Shown: positions 45,452 to 57,179 of the stretch, one piece after another | Numbering within the stretch: position 1 is the stretch's first letter | Layout of the letters: each line of letters starts with the position of its first letter | Assembly: GCA_036346225.1 (NCBI GenBank) | Contig: JARFIW010001469.1 | Span: 12,308,001 to 12,372,000, forward strand | Source of the DNA: Platerodrilus igneus | Lineage: Eukaryota > Arthropoda > Insecta > Coleoptera > Lycidae | Direction of reading: 5' to 3' | DNA length: 64,000 nt | The notes under the pieces: generated by a model | What the model saw: the letters and a program-made list of their open reading frames with translations, nothing else | The model's database searches: none | Told to the model about the DNA's origin: nothing | Made by a program: the position numbers and the translations under genes

Positions 45452-47864
45452 CCCTACATAACGCAATTTTTTTAATAGCCATAAGAAAAATATTTTTGGC
45501 TGTAAAATTATGCTTACATAAAGGAAAAAATAATTAAAAAAATCTTGATTAACTATTATATATTTATTTTTCAAAATGTTTACTTGTAGCATATATGATA
45601 CATAATGCTTCTCTTAAGCGATCTTCCTAAGAAGTATGAAATTTTACAAAACAATTATTATTTTTGTTTAGGCAAAAATGTAGACCTCATTTCTGACATT
45701 TTATATAAGAAAATGATTTACATGAAGGGTACGTGCATCTCTGGCGAGTTTCTTCGTATATTGGCCAATGACTTGCCCCATCAAGCCTTACGTCTTTTGG
45801 TGGAACATAAGAGGTCGTTGCAGAACGTGCCTTTTTCAGCTGTAATTTTTTTTCAGTTTCAGAGGGCCTGCCCCTTTTTGAATAATTGTCGACGCCTACT
45901 TTGCATAAACAACAAGCTATATCTGCTCGAAAATCAGCAAGTCTTATGTTGGTAGTTTCACCACGCTGTTTTTCTACTCGTTTGTAGAGTAACCAAGCAT
46001 TCACTATCATTTGGTCAAGGAGGTGATAAAATAAACGTATGTACCACTTTTGGAACGAATTTTTATATTGTACCTGCCAATAAGGCTATCCATAAGATCG
46101 ACGCCTCCCATGTGGCGATTATACTCAGTTATTACATTCGGGCACTCTATCTCAATCCGTTTTTTGCTTTCTGTCAAATCTTTCTAAAGTTGCCTTTGGA
46201 AGTGTTCCGGTATATGTAGACAGTAGGCAAACAGTTTTATTATCTTTCCAGCCAATACATGAGATATCGACACCATCATAGTTGCAAACATATTCATGAG
46301 ATGTGCCTCTTGCCATTTTCTTGAATTCGTTTTCTGTTGGCAGCTTGCAGTTTGGAATTCTGGACCTTCTTACCGTACCCAAAGAAAATATTCCTTTTTT
46401 TGCTAGACATGATACCAAAGGAAGGCTGGTGTAATAGTTATCAAAATACAGCACATAATTTTGATTTATGGGAACAATTCTACATAATCGTTGAACTAAA
46501 TTTCCGGTAGCTCCCAGATCCTCCTCAGTGTTAGGCACGAATTCATGGTTGCCTTTTCCAACATATACCTCAAAGTGATAAGCAAAGCCAGATATACCAG
46601 CTAGAATAAATAATTTGATGCCCCACTTATGCGGCTTAGCAGGCATATATTGCTTCAGAGAATGCCTGCCCTTACTGGCACACATCTGCTCGTCGAGCGA
46701 TAACTGTTTTCAAGTGGAATAGATTGATATTTTGACAAAAAGCTGTCAATAATAGGCCTAATTTTGAATAATTTGTCGTAGTTGGGATTATCTTTTGGGA
46801 CCATTTTACTATTGTCATTGAAATGTAAGAACTGGCGTATTTTGTCAAACCTCTTTTCACTTAATGCTTGTTTTATTTGAGTAAAACCTAAATTGGTACT
46901 CAATAGGACCGGATCTTCGGCATATGTACGATAGACATATAAATACATATGCCTAAATATTTACGAAGATCTTGTTTGGTAATATTGGCCGGCTTATTTG
47001 GATTTATTTGTAATGAATATAAGTTTGATTCATCAACTATCTTTTGCAGAATGTCTTCAGAAACAAAATATGTGAAAAATGAATACGGAGTACTTAGATT
47101 TATAATTTGTGGAGATAATTGTTCAATACCTTTGAAAGATTTCACATCATCATCTAGGATCAAATTCTTTTTCTTCCAGGTGACCGTTTTTTTTTCTTTT
47201 TTGCATCCAAAACTTGCTTATTCGATGTTACTAGAGTCACGTTAGTTTCATGGTCTCCTGTCTGCTCGCCTATTACAATCCCGTCTTCAAACTCAATGGT
47301 GGCATTACGAATATCAACCTCGTCGATTTTACCTACACCGTCTTCCAAATCGGATTCATCGTCATCCAATCTATCCACACTGCACACGCTATCATCAAAT
47401 AAATGCTCAGCATACCATTCTAATTCAGCCTCTGTGAGTGGTTTGTGTTTATTCATTATGACGGCAAGTGTGCGTTACTGAATTCACTATGTATCAGCTT
47501 TGATACGCCCAAGTCGTAGCCGTATATCGACTGATATAGATAAAAATATTTTACTTAGATCGTAAAAACAAAACTATACTTACATTTGTGCATAATATTT
47601 TCAACAATAAACAGTTAATTCTGCTGAAATTTGTGATTATTCCAAACACGTGGTAAACTCTGCAAGACAAACAAACACTACCATCATTTCACGTCCTCTG
47701 TTGGCGGAGCATAAAATTGAGCGATTTTAGATCTAATGTAAATTGGAAATAGGTATGTATCAGAATTGCTACACAGCGTTACTAAACGAAAAATATTTAA
47801 TACACAGTTGGAAACAAGTTAGTTTTTAGGTTGTATCAGATACGATACAATACGTTATGTGGGG
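45452..47864 (-). mobile_element. piggyBac element
   Basis: Ends CCCTACATAACG and inverted CCCCACATAACG are each next to TTAA (45448-45451 and 47865-47868), the piggyBac target duplication. It is 2413 bp long with one transposase gene on the minus strand, and begins 52 bp after the foldback duplication. Confidence 0.9.
45687..47456 (-). pseudogene. piggyBac transposase, frameshifted
   Basis: Starts MNKHKPLTEAELEWYAEHLF at 47456 with an acidic N-terminus, then a Lys/Arg-rich segment near 47160, the PGBD core (TPYSFFTYFVSEDIL; RKYLGICIYMSIVHMPKIRS), FDKIRQFLHFND, the first catalytic Asp in LSLDEQM (near 46690, out of frame by a shift), KGRHSLKQYMPAKPHKWGIK and the second Asp region LYFDNYYTSLPL. 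The C-terminal part has a CTYPSC Cys-rich finger. At least three frameshifts split it (near 47160, 46930 and 46700), and 46010-46150 links the last parts in another frame. No stop interrupts the longer pieces. Confidence 0.85.
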
Positions 47865-47868
47865 TTAA

Positions 47869-48206
47869 TGATGGAAACGACGTTTAAAGATATTATATTG
47901 AGCGTTCACATTAACCACACAGCGCGAATATTTCCAATTTAAACCGCAGTATGACGAAGTATATGGTTATTAGGAAGGGCGAATGTGCGATACGCATGTT
48001 TGAGGACAAAACACATTGTGTGTAGGATCAATTGAGATTGAGGTGCCTATGGCATCGAAGTTTATTTCTATCGGGTGTGCATTGCTTCTCATACCTGTTC
48101 TATAGATTCTTATATAGTGCTTCTATAACTGTATTGTGTTTCCATTGAGTTTACTACATTGAGGATTGTTTAGTAAATACGTTAATTTTAATAAATTTCG
48201 AATATA
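47869..48206. other. Spacer
   Basis: No feature recognised between piggyBac and the OTU-like remnant. Confidence 0.4.
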
Positions 48207-48640
48207 ATGGGACGTCACGTCGTTCTAATTTCAGATGACCGTGATTATTTGTTTAGAGCGGCTGTTTATTCTATATTTAACAGCGATGAAAATCATCGTG
48301 ACACCCACTTGCAAGTAATCGAAAAAATAAGAGTTGAGTGAAATTTATTTGCAGCGTTTACTATTGGTGATTCGTTTTATATGCTACTTACCGGTTACTA
48401 ATGCAGTAGAATATGACAATTCAATGTTCTTAGATGGAGAATACGCTGGTGATGCAAAATTGCATAGGTCAGTTGTTTCCGGAATACTTATTTAAAATAC
48501 ATAATGACGACTACAATCACATTTTTGAGTATGTAGCTGGTAACAGTATGTATAATCTTGATGGATTTATTTGTACATCAACTAATGCAAAGGAAAATTT
48601 ATTAACTACAAGATGCACGGTGTTAGATTTATAATAATCA
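48207..48640 (+). pseudogene. OTU-like cysteine protease remnant
   Basis: Three consecutive pieces in different frames. The first, VVLISDDRDYLFRAAVYSIF followed by ENH and VIEKIRVE, resembles the OTU active-site segment (GDGxCLFRA...H..LR), with the catalytic Cys replaced by Tyr. Then LDGEYAGDAKLH resembles the W/YGG.xEL segment, and from 48440 IGQLFPEYLFKIHNDDYNHI continues one frame away. A TGA lies at the RVEW position. OTU domains are common passengers in insect mobile elements; the parent element here is unknown. Confidence 0.45.
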
Positions 48641-48819
48641 ATCGGTTTAATAAATGGCGCAGATGAAGTTCTAGTAGGAGAATAACTATTAATAAAGAAG
48701 TTATTAATTGCATTAGCGTTTGACAAACAAATAGGCAATCTATTTCCACTAGAGGTGGTGCCAAGGTTCTAAAGATGTTTTCAAGATTCCTTTAGTGAAA
48801 TGTTATTGAAAGTTGATGA

Positions 48820-49300
48820 AAAGTATGCTTTTTTCAATATAAATGGCATAGTTAGTTAAGTTTTGGAGGACCTTAATATAGCCCCAAGACCAGAGTTGTC
48901 TACTTTTTAAGAATTTCTTCATAGCTTTGTCCCGCAGCCTCATCAAATGCCTAATTGTTAGTGTCAACCACGGAGCGGGCTTTTTGGTGATACCAATAGT
49001 TATAATTGAAGCATATTCATTAAACAGTTGGAGTAGATAGTAATTAAAAATTTCAAGTTTTTCATTAACATTATGACAATGAAATAACTGATGAAGCGGA
49101 ATGGTTTACAGTTTAGTTTTAAAGTATTGCAAATCGAGATTTTGCAAGCACCTGTAGCTTTCAAATAGCAAAAATTTATTACTGTTAAGTACTCTAATAT
49201 GACAAAAGATTAACTTACGATCAACAAGTTGGTTACAACCCGATAAAATCTGTCATAAGTCTCCCATTATTTTCGTCTTTTATCACCCCCAATACTTTTT
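48820..49300 (-). pseudogene. Jockey-like LINE fragment
   Basis: The minus strand reads DRKLIFCHIRVLNSNKFLLF near 49220, then KKPAPWLTLTIRHLMRLRDK and AMKKFLKSRQLW near 48880-48970. The PWLT...MRLRDKA...YK.LRN pattern is the linker between endonuclease and RT in jockey-type LINEs. A stop lies between the two pieces. It ends near the start of the left palindrome arm. Confidence 0.6.
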
Positions 49301-49734
49301 TGTTAATTAGCGGAATTCCATAATTGTTTTTGGATGAATAGTCGGAAGTATCGAAACGTTGCTGACAGTCCCGGCTTCATAGTTTCATAAGGATCCTAAT
49401 TTATTATTTTATAAATTAGGCTATCTGTATCTGTGTAAAAAACTCGACACCCATTTCCAAAGGCTGCGTTCATAAATGATTAGTGAAAATCGTAAATTGC
49501 CAACTTAGCTATATCCAGGAAACACATACCAACAGTAGACCATTTTCAGTGAACCCAGGACCACATTTGCACCAGCATCCACATTTGCACCCACATCTGG
49601 ACCAATTTACATGTAAATTCCCATAAGGAGGAAATGAGGGAGATGAATCTCCACCTTGCTCCGCCTTGTGGAGATGAATCTCCGCCTTGTGGAATTTTTT
49701 TACCCCAACCATCCTTACCCTAAAAATCGATAAC

Positions 49735-50560
49735 CTAATCCCTAAAATTTTTGAGATACTTCTCGGTGTCTATTGGCACTGCACCCACGAGATAAACCTA
49801 TATTGTTTGGTATCAATTAATATTAGATTTTTCTCAGCTACCCGAATTTCTAGGAATTTTTCAGATTGCATCATCCCCCAGGGAGCTACCCCCATTTTAA
49901 GATTTCTTACCTGTAGCGACTTTTGAGCGTTCTTATAAATTTTTTTTAGTCATGCGATACATCTTGTTAGTCTAAAATTTTATGTAGAATCCAAATCTGT
50001 AAACAGATTTGAAATCGGACCACGCCCTGCAAAGTTATACCCCTTTAAAGTCCTGATCTTCTAATTTTGCTATTTGCTCTATAAGCAAACCTAACAAATA
50101 GTTTTCTTCGTCTAGCCATTGCATCTTTCGAGATAAACCTATCTTGTTTGGTATTAATCAATATTAGAATTTTCTCAGCTACCCCAATCTCTAGGAATTT
50201 TTCAGATTGCACCATCCCCAAGGGAGCTACCCGAATTTTAAGATTTCTTACCTGTAGCGACTTTTGAGCGTTCTTATAAAATTTTTTATACATGCAATAC
50301 ATCTTGTTAGTCTAGAATTTTATGTAGAATCCGAATCTGTAAACAGATTTAATATAGGACCACGCCCTGCAAAATTACACACATACCCTCTGCGAGATAA
50401 ATCTTTCTCCACATTTCCACCCACGAGATAAACCTACCTTGTTTGGTATTAATTAATATTAGATTTTTTCCAGCTACCCATATCTCTTTAAATTTTTCAG
50501 ATTGCATCATCCCTAAGGGAGCTACCCCAATTTTAAGATTTTGTACCAAGATCAATTTCT
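49735..50560 (-). repeat. Satellite monomers, left arm
   Basis: About three tandem monomers of roughly 270-330 bp. Each has GAGATAAACCTA, TTGTTTGGTAT, TTTCAGATTGCATCATCC, GGGAGCTACCC and, in two of them, AATCTGTAAACAGATTT. Open frames here are by-products of the repeat. Confidence 0.8.
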
Positions 50561-50599
50561 AATCACCCTCCTTTTAATATCTACAATCCTTTAACCAAA

Positions 50600-51309
50600 C
50601 ACGTAGCAGTATTAACATAAATTAAGCATACGAAAATTTATTTTATCAATTTACAGTTTAATAAACTAATTACAATTTTACAAAGTATAACATTATTTCC
50701 GGTGCGTACCCGAAAGTTTAACCTGTAACAAAAAAAGATTAATGTGTTGTTTAAATAGACCTGTAATAAAAAGATTAATGTAAAAAGAGGAAACGTGTTT
50801 TCAGTTAATAAGACATATTATCGTTAACCTAACAATATGTTTTACCGTCCAGCGACACCACGTGGAGGTAAACACATTCAATGTAATGGGTTTTAAATAT
50901 GAGAATGGGAGGTCAACTTTCACGTAATCATCGCGTGGTTAATAATTAAAGCTGTATATAATTTTATTTTAAACGTGTATATCTTCTCCAAACAAATGCG
51001 GTTATTATAATCCGGAAAGTACGCTAAATACAAGTCAATTAACAGCAATTAAATATTGCTTACTGACCTACCTTAATTAGGTTGCTGTGCTATTAGGAAT
51101 GATGTTTAAGACTTCGTACGTATTTTCCGGATTATATGTTGTATTCTTTTTATTAAGTAATCGAATAAATCGTTCCTTCTGCTTCCAAAGAAACTCGGAC
51201 ACTCCATTGTCGACGCTGGTGTTATTTATGCGATAGCTAGCCATGCAGTTGTTAAACGCTGTGCTAATCATTTCTACCCATCTTCGTTAGTAGCGGTAAC
51301 TGATGCATT
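50600..51309 (-). other. Arm sequence with one small open frame
   Basis: No known gene. A 64-residue frame (51077-51271, minus) with EFLWKQKERFIRLLNKK is matched in the right arm near 61200-61420, so it may be part of a protein with the zinc-finger gene upstream of it. Confidence 0.4.
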
Positions 51310-51649
51310 TTATGTTTGTTGCTCCTTAAGTGTGCGGCGTACGTAGTTTTCCATTTCGAAATCGCATACTGTACACATAATTCGTGGTTGTTTCGTACAA
51401 GACCCTTTAACAGCTGGTGGCGTTGAACGTTTACTGCTTAATGACATACCGTGCTGTTTTTCCTTGTGTCGCTGTGAGCTATTCTCGTAAAAGCGATACC
51501 GCAAGACCCAGAGTTTAAGTACTTTGCTGCGGACGGCTAACCCTGGGCGATGTTACACTACGACATTTGTTCTGGTGCCGTTTGAGAGCATTTTTCCAGG
51601 TATAGGAAGCACCGCAAGGGTTGCACTTATAAACGTTTGCAGGTACCAT
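51310..51649 (-). pseudogene. Zinc-finger protein, left-arm copy
   Basis: ATG at 51649 opens MVPANVYKCNPCGASYTWKN followed by ALKRHQNKC, a C-x2-C-x12-H-x4-C finger. A degenerate second finger (RYRFYENSSQRHKEKQH) and a third Cys pair (MCTVCDFEME) follow after a frame change near 51500. About 110 residues in all, ending at 51310. Such fingers bind nucleic acid; in a mobile element they may act as DNA-binding or regulatory protein. The parent family was not recognised. Confidence 0.6.
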
Positions 51650-53540
51650 TTTAGTACAAAACAAAACCCGCACTATAGCACTTTGGTTAAACTTGTAATC
51701 GAACTAACTAAAAAGCTTACTCGAGCGTACCTGATTTATGTTCCTTATAGAATGCATACCGAAGGTTTCCGAAGACGACCGAACGATGTTGAGGATTCGG
51801 CGGGGAACTAAATGATGTCATAATCCTTGCTGCTCGTCCAATACATTTAGCGCTAATGCATGCACCTGGTTCGCTTCGTCGATGGTGCGAATGCCGTTAG
51901 TAGAAACACCGGAAAACGTCTTCCATGTTATACGGATCGCGTGCATATTAAAAATCCAAAAGGGTGGTAGCACACGCACACAAGTTGTGTGCAAGTCGTG
52001 CTGTAGAAGATGCAATGCTACTATAACCAAAAACACTTTAAACCATTACTAAGAAAATACCAACTTGTTGTCTACAGGATACTTACAACAATTTAATTTT
52101 AAATAACTTCTACGTCATATTTTAGGAAATGGGGGGTTTGAATATTTCTCCAAATGAATCACCAAGCGAAAGTATATGCTTAACGGTATTAGAATTACCC
52201 ATTAATTTCCTATTTTTACGACCGTGGTTAATTATAGATTGAAATTTAATTTGTGCACGTTCGAGCTTCTCGTAAACTAACATATTTTAGAGCAACAATG
52301 CGCTGTATAATACATGCATACCCTTCGCCGCGCTACTGCTATTCTTGTAATTGCTAGAAAAGTCACTCTCCTTTTTACTGTTAGGAGCGATGCAAAGCAC
52401 CATTTTTATACTTTCTATAGCACATCGACACTTTTCGTCTGATAATTAAATTTTGCTTCTGTAGGCTTTTACACTTTCGCATAGCGGTCGGCCGCACGTA
52501 TTGATTTCTAGAACCGGTAAGTACTCGATATCCTCCAAATAGAGAATTAGATGCTCGATGTCTGTCAACTTCCAATTCCCTCGTAAAGGTAGAAAAACTC
52601 GGTCAATCATCCATTAAACTTCGACCCGCTACCGTTTTGATAATTTCCAAACATTTTCGAACGACAATGGGCTGAGAATTTTTAAACCTCCGAGGATCTT
52701 TAAGTCGTGATCAATTACACATCCGAGCTACGCGTAAACTAACATATTTTGCAGCAACTGTATAATACATGCATACCCCTTCTCTGCGCTACTGCTATTC
52801 TTGTAGTTGCTTGGAAAAGTCAGTCGCCCTTTTTACTGCTAGGGTCGCTAAAAGCACCATTCCATACTTTATTTATAAGTGTAGCACATCGCACACTTTT
52901 TGTCGTTAATTAAATTTTTGTTTATGTAGGCCTTTACACTTTCGCTTATTTAAACATCTAATACGACCGATTAACCACTTTCGATTATTCTAACGGAGAA
53001 CCACCATACATCCCGCTGCACCGTTCTTTTTGATTCCAACGATCCTATAGGCTTCCGCACTAACACCTAACGTATCTTTCCTACTATTTGTTAAACAAAA
53101 ACTACCGGTATCGCCATTGTGGACGTAAACAGATGTTTGTGGATGTGTACGAGAGTATGTAACCATATACATTAACCAGTCTAAGCTATTTTATTTAAGC
53201 CAAAAACTATTATTTTCTAAACCACAATTAATAATCACCTTTATAGGTTTAACATTTCGACCATTTCCCAATGACTGGTGCTACGTACATGGAAACTTTA
53301 ATTTCTTATTAGAGAATTCTTATTCTCCGCGCACTGCTGCGTAGTTGCATGCTTACCTCTTTTGCAGGTATATGCTCGTTATAGGTTGTAAGACCTCGGT
53401 TTTATAACTACAATTCGTGAGACCCTTTAATTTTTAATCGTATCTTTTTCGCCTACAATACAGTAGGAGTTAGCCTACTACCAACAAATTCTAATACTGG
53501 ACCCCCATTAAATACGTCTTTAATTTTCCTACAACTTTTT
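51650..53540 (-). other. Arm sequence, unrecognised
   Basis: Non-identified sequence that pairs closely with 58990-60840. Open pieces (51818-52036, with TNGIRTIDEANQVHALALNV; 52381-52575; 52990-53172) are preserved in the other arm but have no domain that I recognise. Parts near 52500 and 54100 resemble each other (HRASN and GGYRV-like segments), suggesting an internal duplication. Confidence 0.4.
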
Positions 53541-54164
53541 GTTGACAAGTGTTATATTGTATTTATTATACGGGTAGTCACTCTTTTAAGATAAATATAT
53601 TTTGTTTGGTATCAACTAATATTAAATTTTCTAGGGACCCCAAATCTGTAAATAGATTTTAAATAGGACCACCCATACAAAGTTATGCCTTTTAAAGACT
53701 AATTTTTACCCATCTTTATTTAACTCCATCTTTAAAACCCTTTTTTTCGCTAACCAAGACATATGCTTTAACCAACCGTTTCCCTAGAAATCTAAAACCG
53801 ATGTGCCCCGCAGAATACCACGTAAAGGTAACACGTATACTCTGTCAACCAGGATAGAAGCGAAGAAGGATTTGGAAGGTGGGCGAGGAACTTAAAAATT
53901 ATGGAATTTAAAAACTAATATATACAATAGATTTACAAAATCTATACAAATATAAACAACTATCTTATATCTTTACGTCCCCATGCGTAGATTGTTGTAC
54001 TATTAGGAATGATATACCTTTTGTCATCTTCCCTCGATAAATTAATTTTATTAATTATATGCGTGTACAAATCGTGTTTTACTCCGGATACATACCGGCA
54101 AGTACTCCACACCAAATAAAAATTAGATGCTCGGTGACTGTTAACATCCGCTTCCCTCGTGTAC

Positions 54165-54290
54165 GCCCAAACACATCCCAGCCCATGAGCACCCCTGCGC
54201 ATGCACACCCCTGCCCATGCGCGCCCATGCGCGTACACCTGCCCATGCTCGCTGCCCATGAACACCCCTTTCTGTGCGACTGCTATTTCG
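54165..54290 (-). repeat. GC-rich minisatellite, copy 2
   Basis: Degenerate GCCCATGCGC-rich units (CACCCCTGCCCATGCGCG and similar), inverse of 22855-22945. It opens spurious frames on both strands. Confidence 0.7.
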
Positions 54291-54399
54291 GGGTAACGTT
54301 ACAGCCTTTTATAAATAAAGGAACAATGTTATATACTATTATAAAATGTTTATTCTGACATTATACATAACAAAATTTAAAAATATTTAATACCAAGCA

Positions 54400-56764
54400 T
54401 GGAGGCATTTAAACTTAATTTTAATACAAAGTTATACACAGAAGACAGTCCTTTCTTTATGTTTGTTGGTTTTAATTTTATCTAATTTTATTCGCAGCTT
54501 AAAATTTAAATCGACACCCAAGTCTTCTATCTCCTTTTCTAACCAATAGTTTGATACATAGAGACCGTCTAGGTTTTCGAATTGTAAAATGTACCGAAGT
54601 TTGCCTCTATATTTAAAGTCTTTGATTCACCGACAACCAGATCCATTCCTTCGTGTAATACTTGCAGCTTGTGACAATCTTTTAATCGCAGCTTTCCCAC
54701 TATATCCTGCATACGTATCTTGTTAGCTTGATCGACTTCTTCTTGTCGGTATTGGAGAAATCCTTTTTCCCACACACCGTTGTGTAGTTGCATATCCACC
54801 ACTTTTGGGAATATATGGTTGTTATAGGTTGTAAGACCCTCGGTTTTAAATGATCCGAAAGGTTCTTTACTGGGCAAATATACAATGTTTAGCGAGAACC
54901 CCTTTGCGTGTGGTGTACGCCAAGGTTACGAAACCCGCATTCCTTAGTTCGTCTTTGTTATCTGCCATTTTCGATAAATACGTTTTAGAATAACCTTTTA
55001 AAAAATATACGGATTTAGTGTCATCCTTTTCCGCAAGGACGCCTACATAACTAAAAGAGTCTTTTTTACTAACCACAAATGCATACAACTTGTAGAAACC
55101 AGATGTATCTAAGTCAGTCCATCGGCACATAAAATAATCTTTTAATTCTTCCTCATTTTCTCTAATAAGATGTTGTTTGTCTAACACATCTTTGTATTGA
55201 TCGCGTATTGTCGCAGTGTTTTCCATGTAGTCTAATTTTCTCCTTTTTGCATCCATTTCCTCTAATTCCAGTTGTCTTTTCCTTCCACTTACAGCGTATG
55301 GTATACATAATGGGGTAATTTCCTTTAGCGTAAACGGTGAGTTTACTACCAATATTTACGCGTTGTCGTACAACCTCTGGACGAATGTTAGGCGTATCTA
55401 TCAATCCCAATCCGAAATTACTATTTCTTTTGGAATTGTAGAATATGGTGTGCAGATTGTGTAAAATATGTACTACCTGCTTTAATTAGCACTTGTGTAA
55501 GATTTTATTTTATCTTGGACTCTTCCTTACTATCTCCAAATAATTTACAGGTAAATAGTTAAAACTAAAAGCCAAAGCACATACTTTATCAATTTTCCTT
55601 TTCCTCTGGTTTTTTGGACAACAATTTGCAAAGCCCGTCAATTTCTTTGTATTCCATTCCCCAATACACGTACTGTAGCAGGTTATTATACACTAAACAG
55701 CAGCTATTTTGTAGCTTGTCCAATACTTACTCCACATTTTGGAAGTGGTACCGAGTACATTGGCGCCTTTAGGAAGTATAACACTATCTTCCAATAAGGT
55801 TAAACAGTCTTTTAAGGGTTTATACACCCATTCCGCACTGACATAGCTTCTAATTGCACAGTTGTATATTGTCGCTTCCAATCGCGTAATACCATGTTCT
55901 TTGGCCAAAGTAGACGCAAATGTTTCCCTTAAACGTACATCTGGACAACGTAAAAATCTAGTATATGATTGCCAAGTTGTTTATTAACACCAGGACTTGT
56001 TATCTGGCACACAAATTTGTTGTAAATCTTAATTCTTGCATTGGTTGTTAGCCATGTTAAACAATCAATCCCCGCAGTTTATCGTTGTCAACTATAATAT
56101 TACACTTTTCTTCGTATTCCCCTTATAGCAAAAGTTATGGTTTGTAGTTAAATAATTACACATCTCCATCTTGCTAAATATACCCGCAAAATCTTGGGTT
56201 ACATCCATGTCAAAAGATAGAAATAATTTTTCGACTTCGTCTAATATATCTGGTAGTTCCTCAATAAAGTTTCCAACTTAACATCTGCTAGTTCCACTTT
56301 GTATGGAACACATATAGGATTTTGGAATTTTTATTAATGCATTCGAGGTCTTCTTTTCCGATAATTTCTTTTACTCTCTGGCCATCTTGTTACTGCTTTC
56401 CAGAAAACGGAAGCTTAGCTTTAACACCATGCCTAGCGAAACAAATCGTTGAACTTTCTTCGTAGATAGCTGTTAAATACCACAAATTTCTTTTTAGGAT
56501 AAACATCCGTTTGTTTGCAGATGCTTGTTCGGTGTCAGAAAGGTCGCAAATTTTAACCAACATTATATTGTCACAAAATGGTTCTGTAATTGGTGTGTGT
56601 AGTCCACCAGTCAGCATCTTTTCGCCTTCGACATAACAAATATTACCAATTCTGTCACCAGATTATTGTTGCACATATTTTCTGCAACAGCCATAATCCA
56701 AATCGCTCATTTGTCGGTTTCACTTTATTCCCAAGAAGTTGAGAAACGTTAATCACCTTTGAGA
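54400..56764 (-). pseudogene. Unrecognised virus-like gene(s), copy 2
   Basis: This is the longest of the three copies and shows the start: MSVSKVINVSQLLGNKVKPT near 56772. Pieces follow at 56617-56390 (ICDLSDTEQASANKRMFILK), 56300-55585 in shifting frames, 55410-54867 (basic segment GRKRQLELEEMDAKRRK, then ENEEELKDYF and a KKDSFSYVGVLAEKD segment) and 54877-54569 (SKEPFGSFKTEGLTTYNNH). The order is that of 20763-22773. The basic segment may be a nuclear localisation signal. Frameshifts are frequent, mostly single-base. No known domain was recognised. Confidence 0.6.
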
Positions 56765-56959
56765 CGCTCATGTTTACCTTCTAGCTACTATCGAATACTA
56801 AATTGAATACGAAAAAATTGTTCTCTTAGTATTCTACAGAGTGGGGGCGTATATTGCCGAAGATAGTCGAATATGTTGTTATCCACCTAAGCCGACAGGG
56901 ATGCGCATCGACATATATCCGGATAATGTAGGTGTTAATTAGGGTGAAATTCCCCATAT

Positions 56960-57077
56960 AAATTCCCCTGACCACATGACCATATGACCACATGACCACA
57001 TGACCATATGACCACATGACCACATGGCCATATGACCACATGACCACATGACCATATGACCACATGACCATATGACC
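56960..57077. repeat. Minisatellite of 9-bp units
   Basis: Runs of ATGACCACA, ATGACCATA and TGACCACAT-type units, about a dozen in all, placed in the spacer between the palindrome arms. It is followed by two small hairpins (AATGAGTTTTCTCATT at about 57088 and AATGAGTTTTCCATT near 57136). Confidence 0.9.
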
Positions 57078-57179
57078 TAATTGCTTTTAATGAGTTTTCT
57101 CATTAAAAACCCATTAACACTAATTGCTTTTTAATGAGTTTTCCATTAAAAAACCAAGTGTGGACCTAGGTTAGATAAA

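Larger units (their letters stand above)
49530..55150. repeat. Left arm of a giant inverted repeat
   Basis: This region matches the reverse complement of 57525-62805 nearly end to end; paired coordinates sum to about 112,500. Long stretches, such as 52990-53172 with 59330-59520, are almost identical, and the differences are largely one- or two-base gaps. The arm holds the second half of the unknown virus-like gene, the GC-rich array, a zinc-finger gene and satellite monomers. Confidence 0.9.

Noticed and set aside
53960..54358. Open frames on both strands over the GC-rich array
   Set aside because: GC-rich repeat with few stop codons; the paired arm does not keep the frames.
56826..57071. 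Open frame of repeated Met-Trp-Ser-Tyr-Gly-His-Val
   Set aside because: Translation of the 9-bp minisatellite, not a gene.
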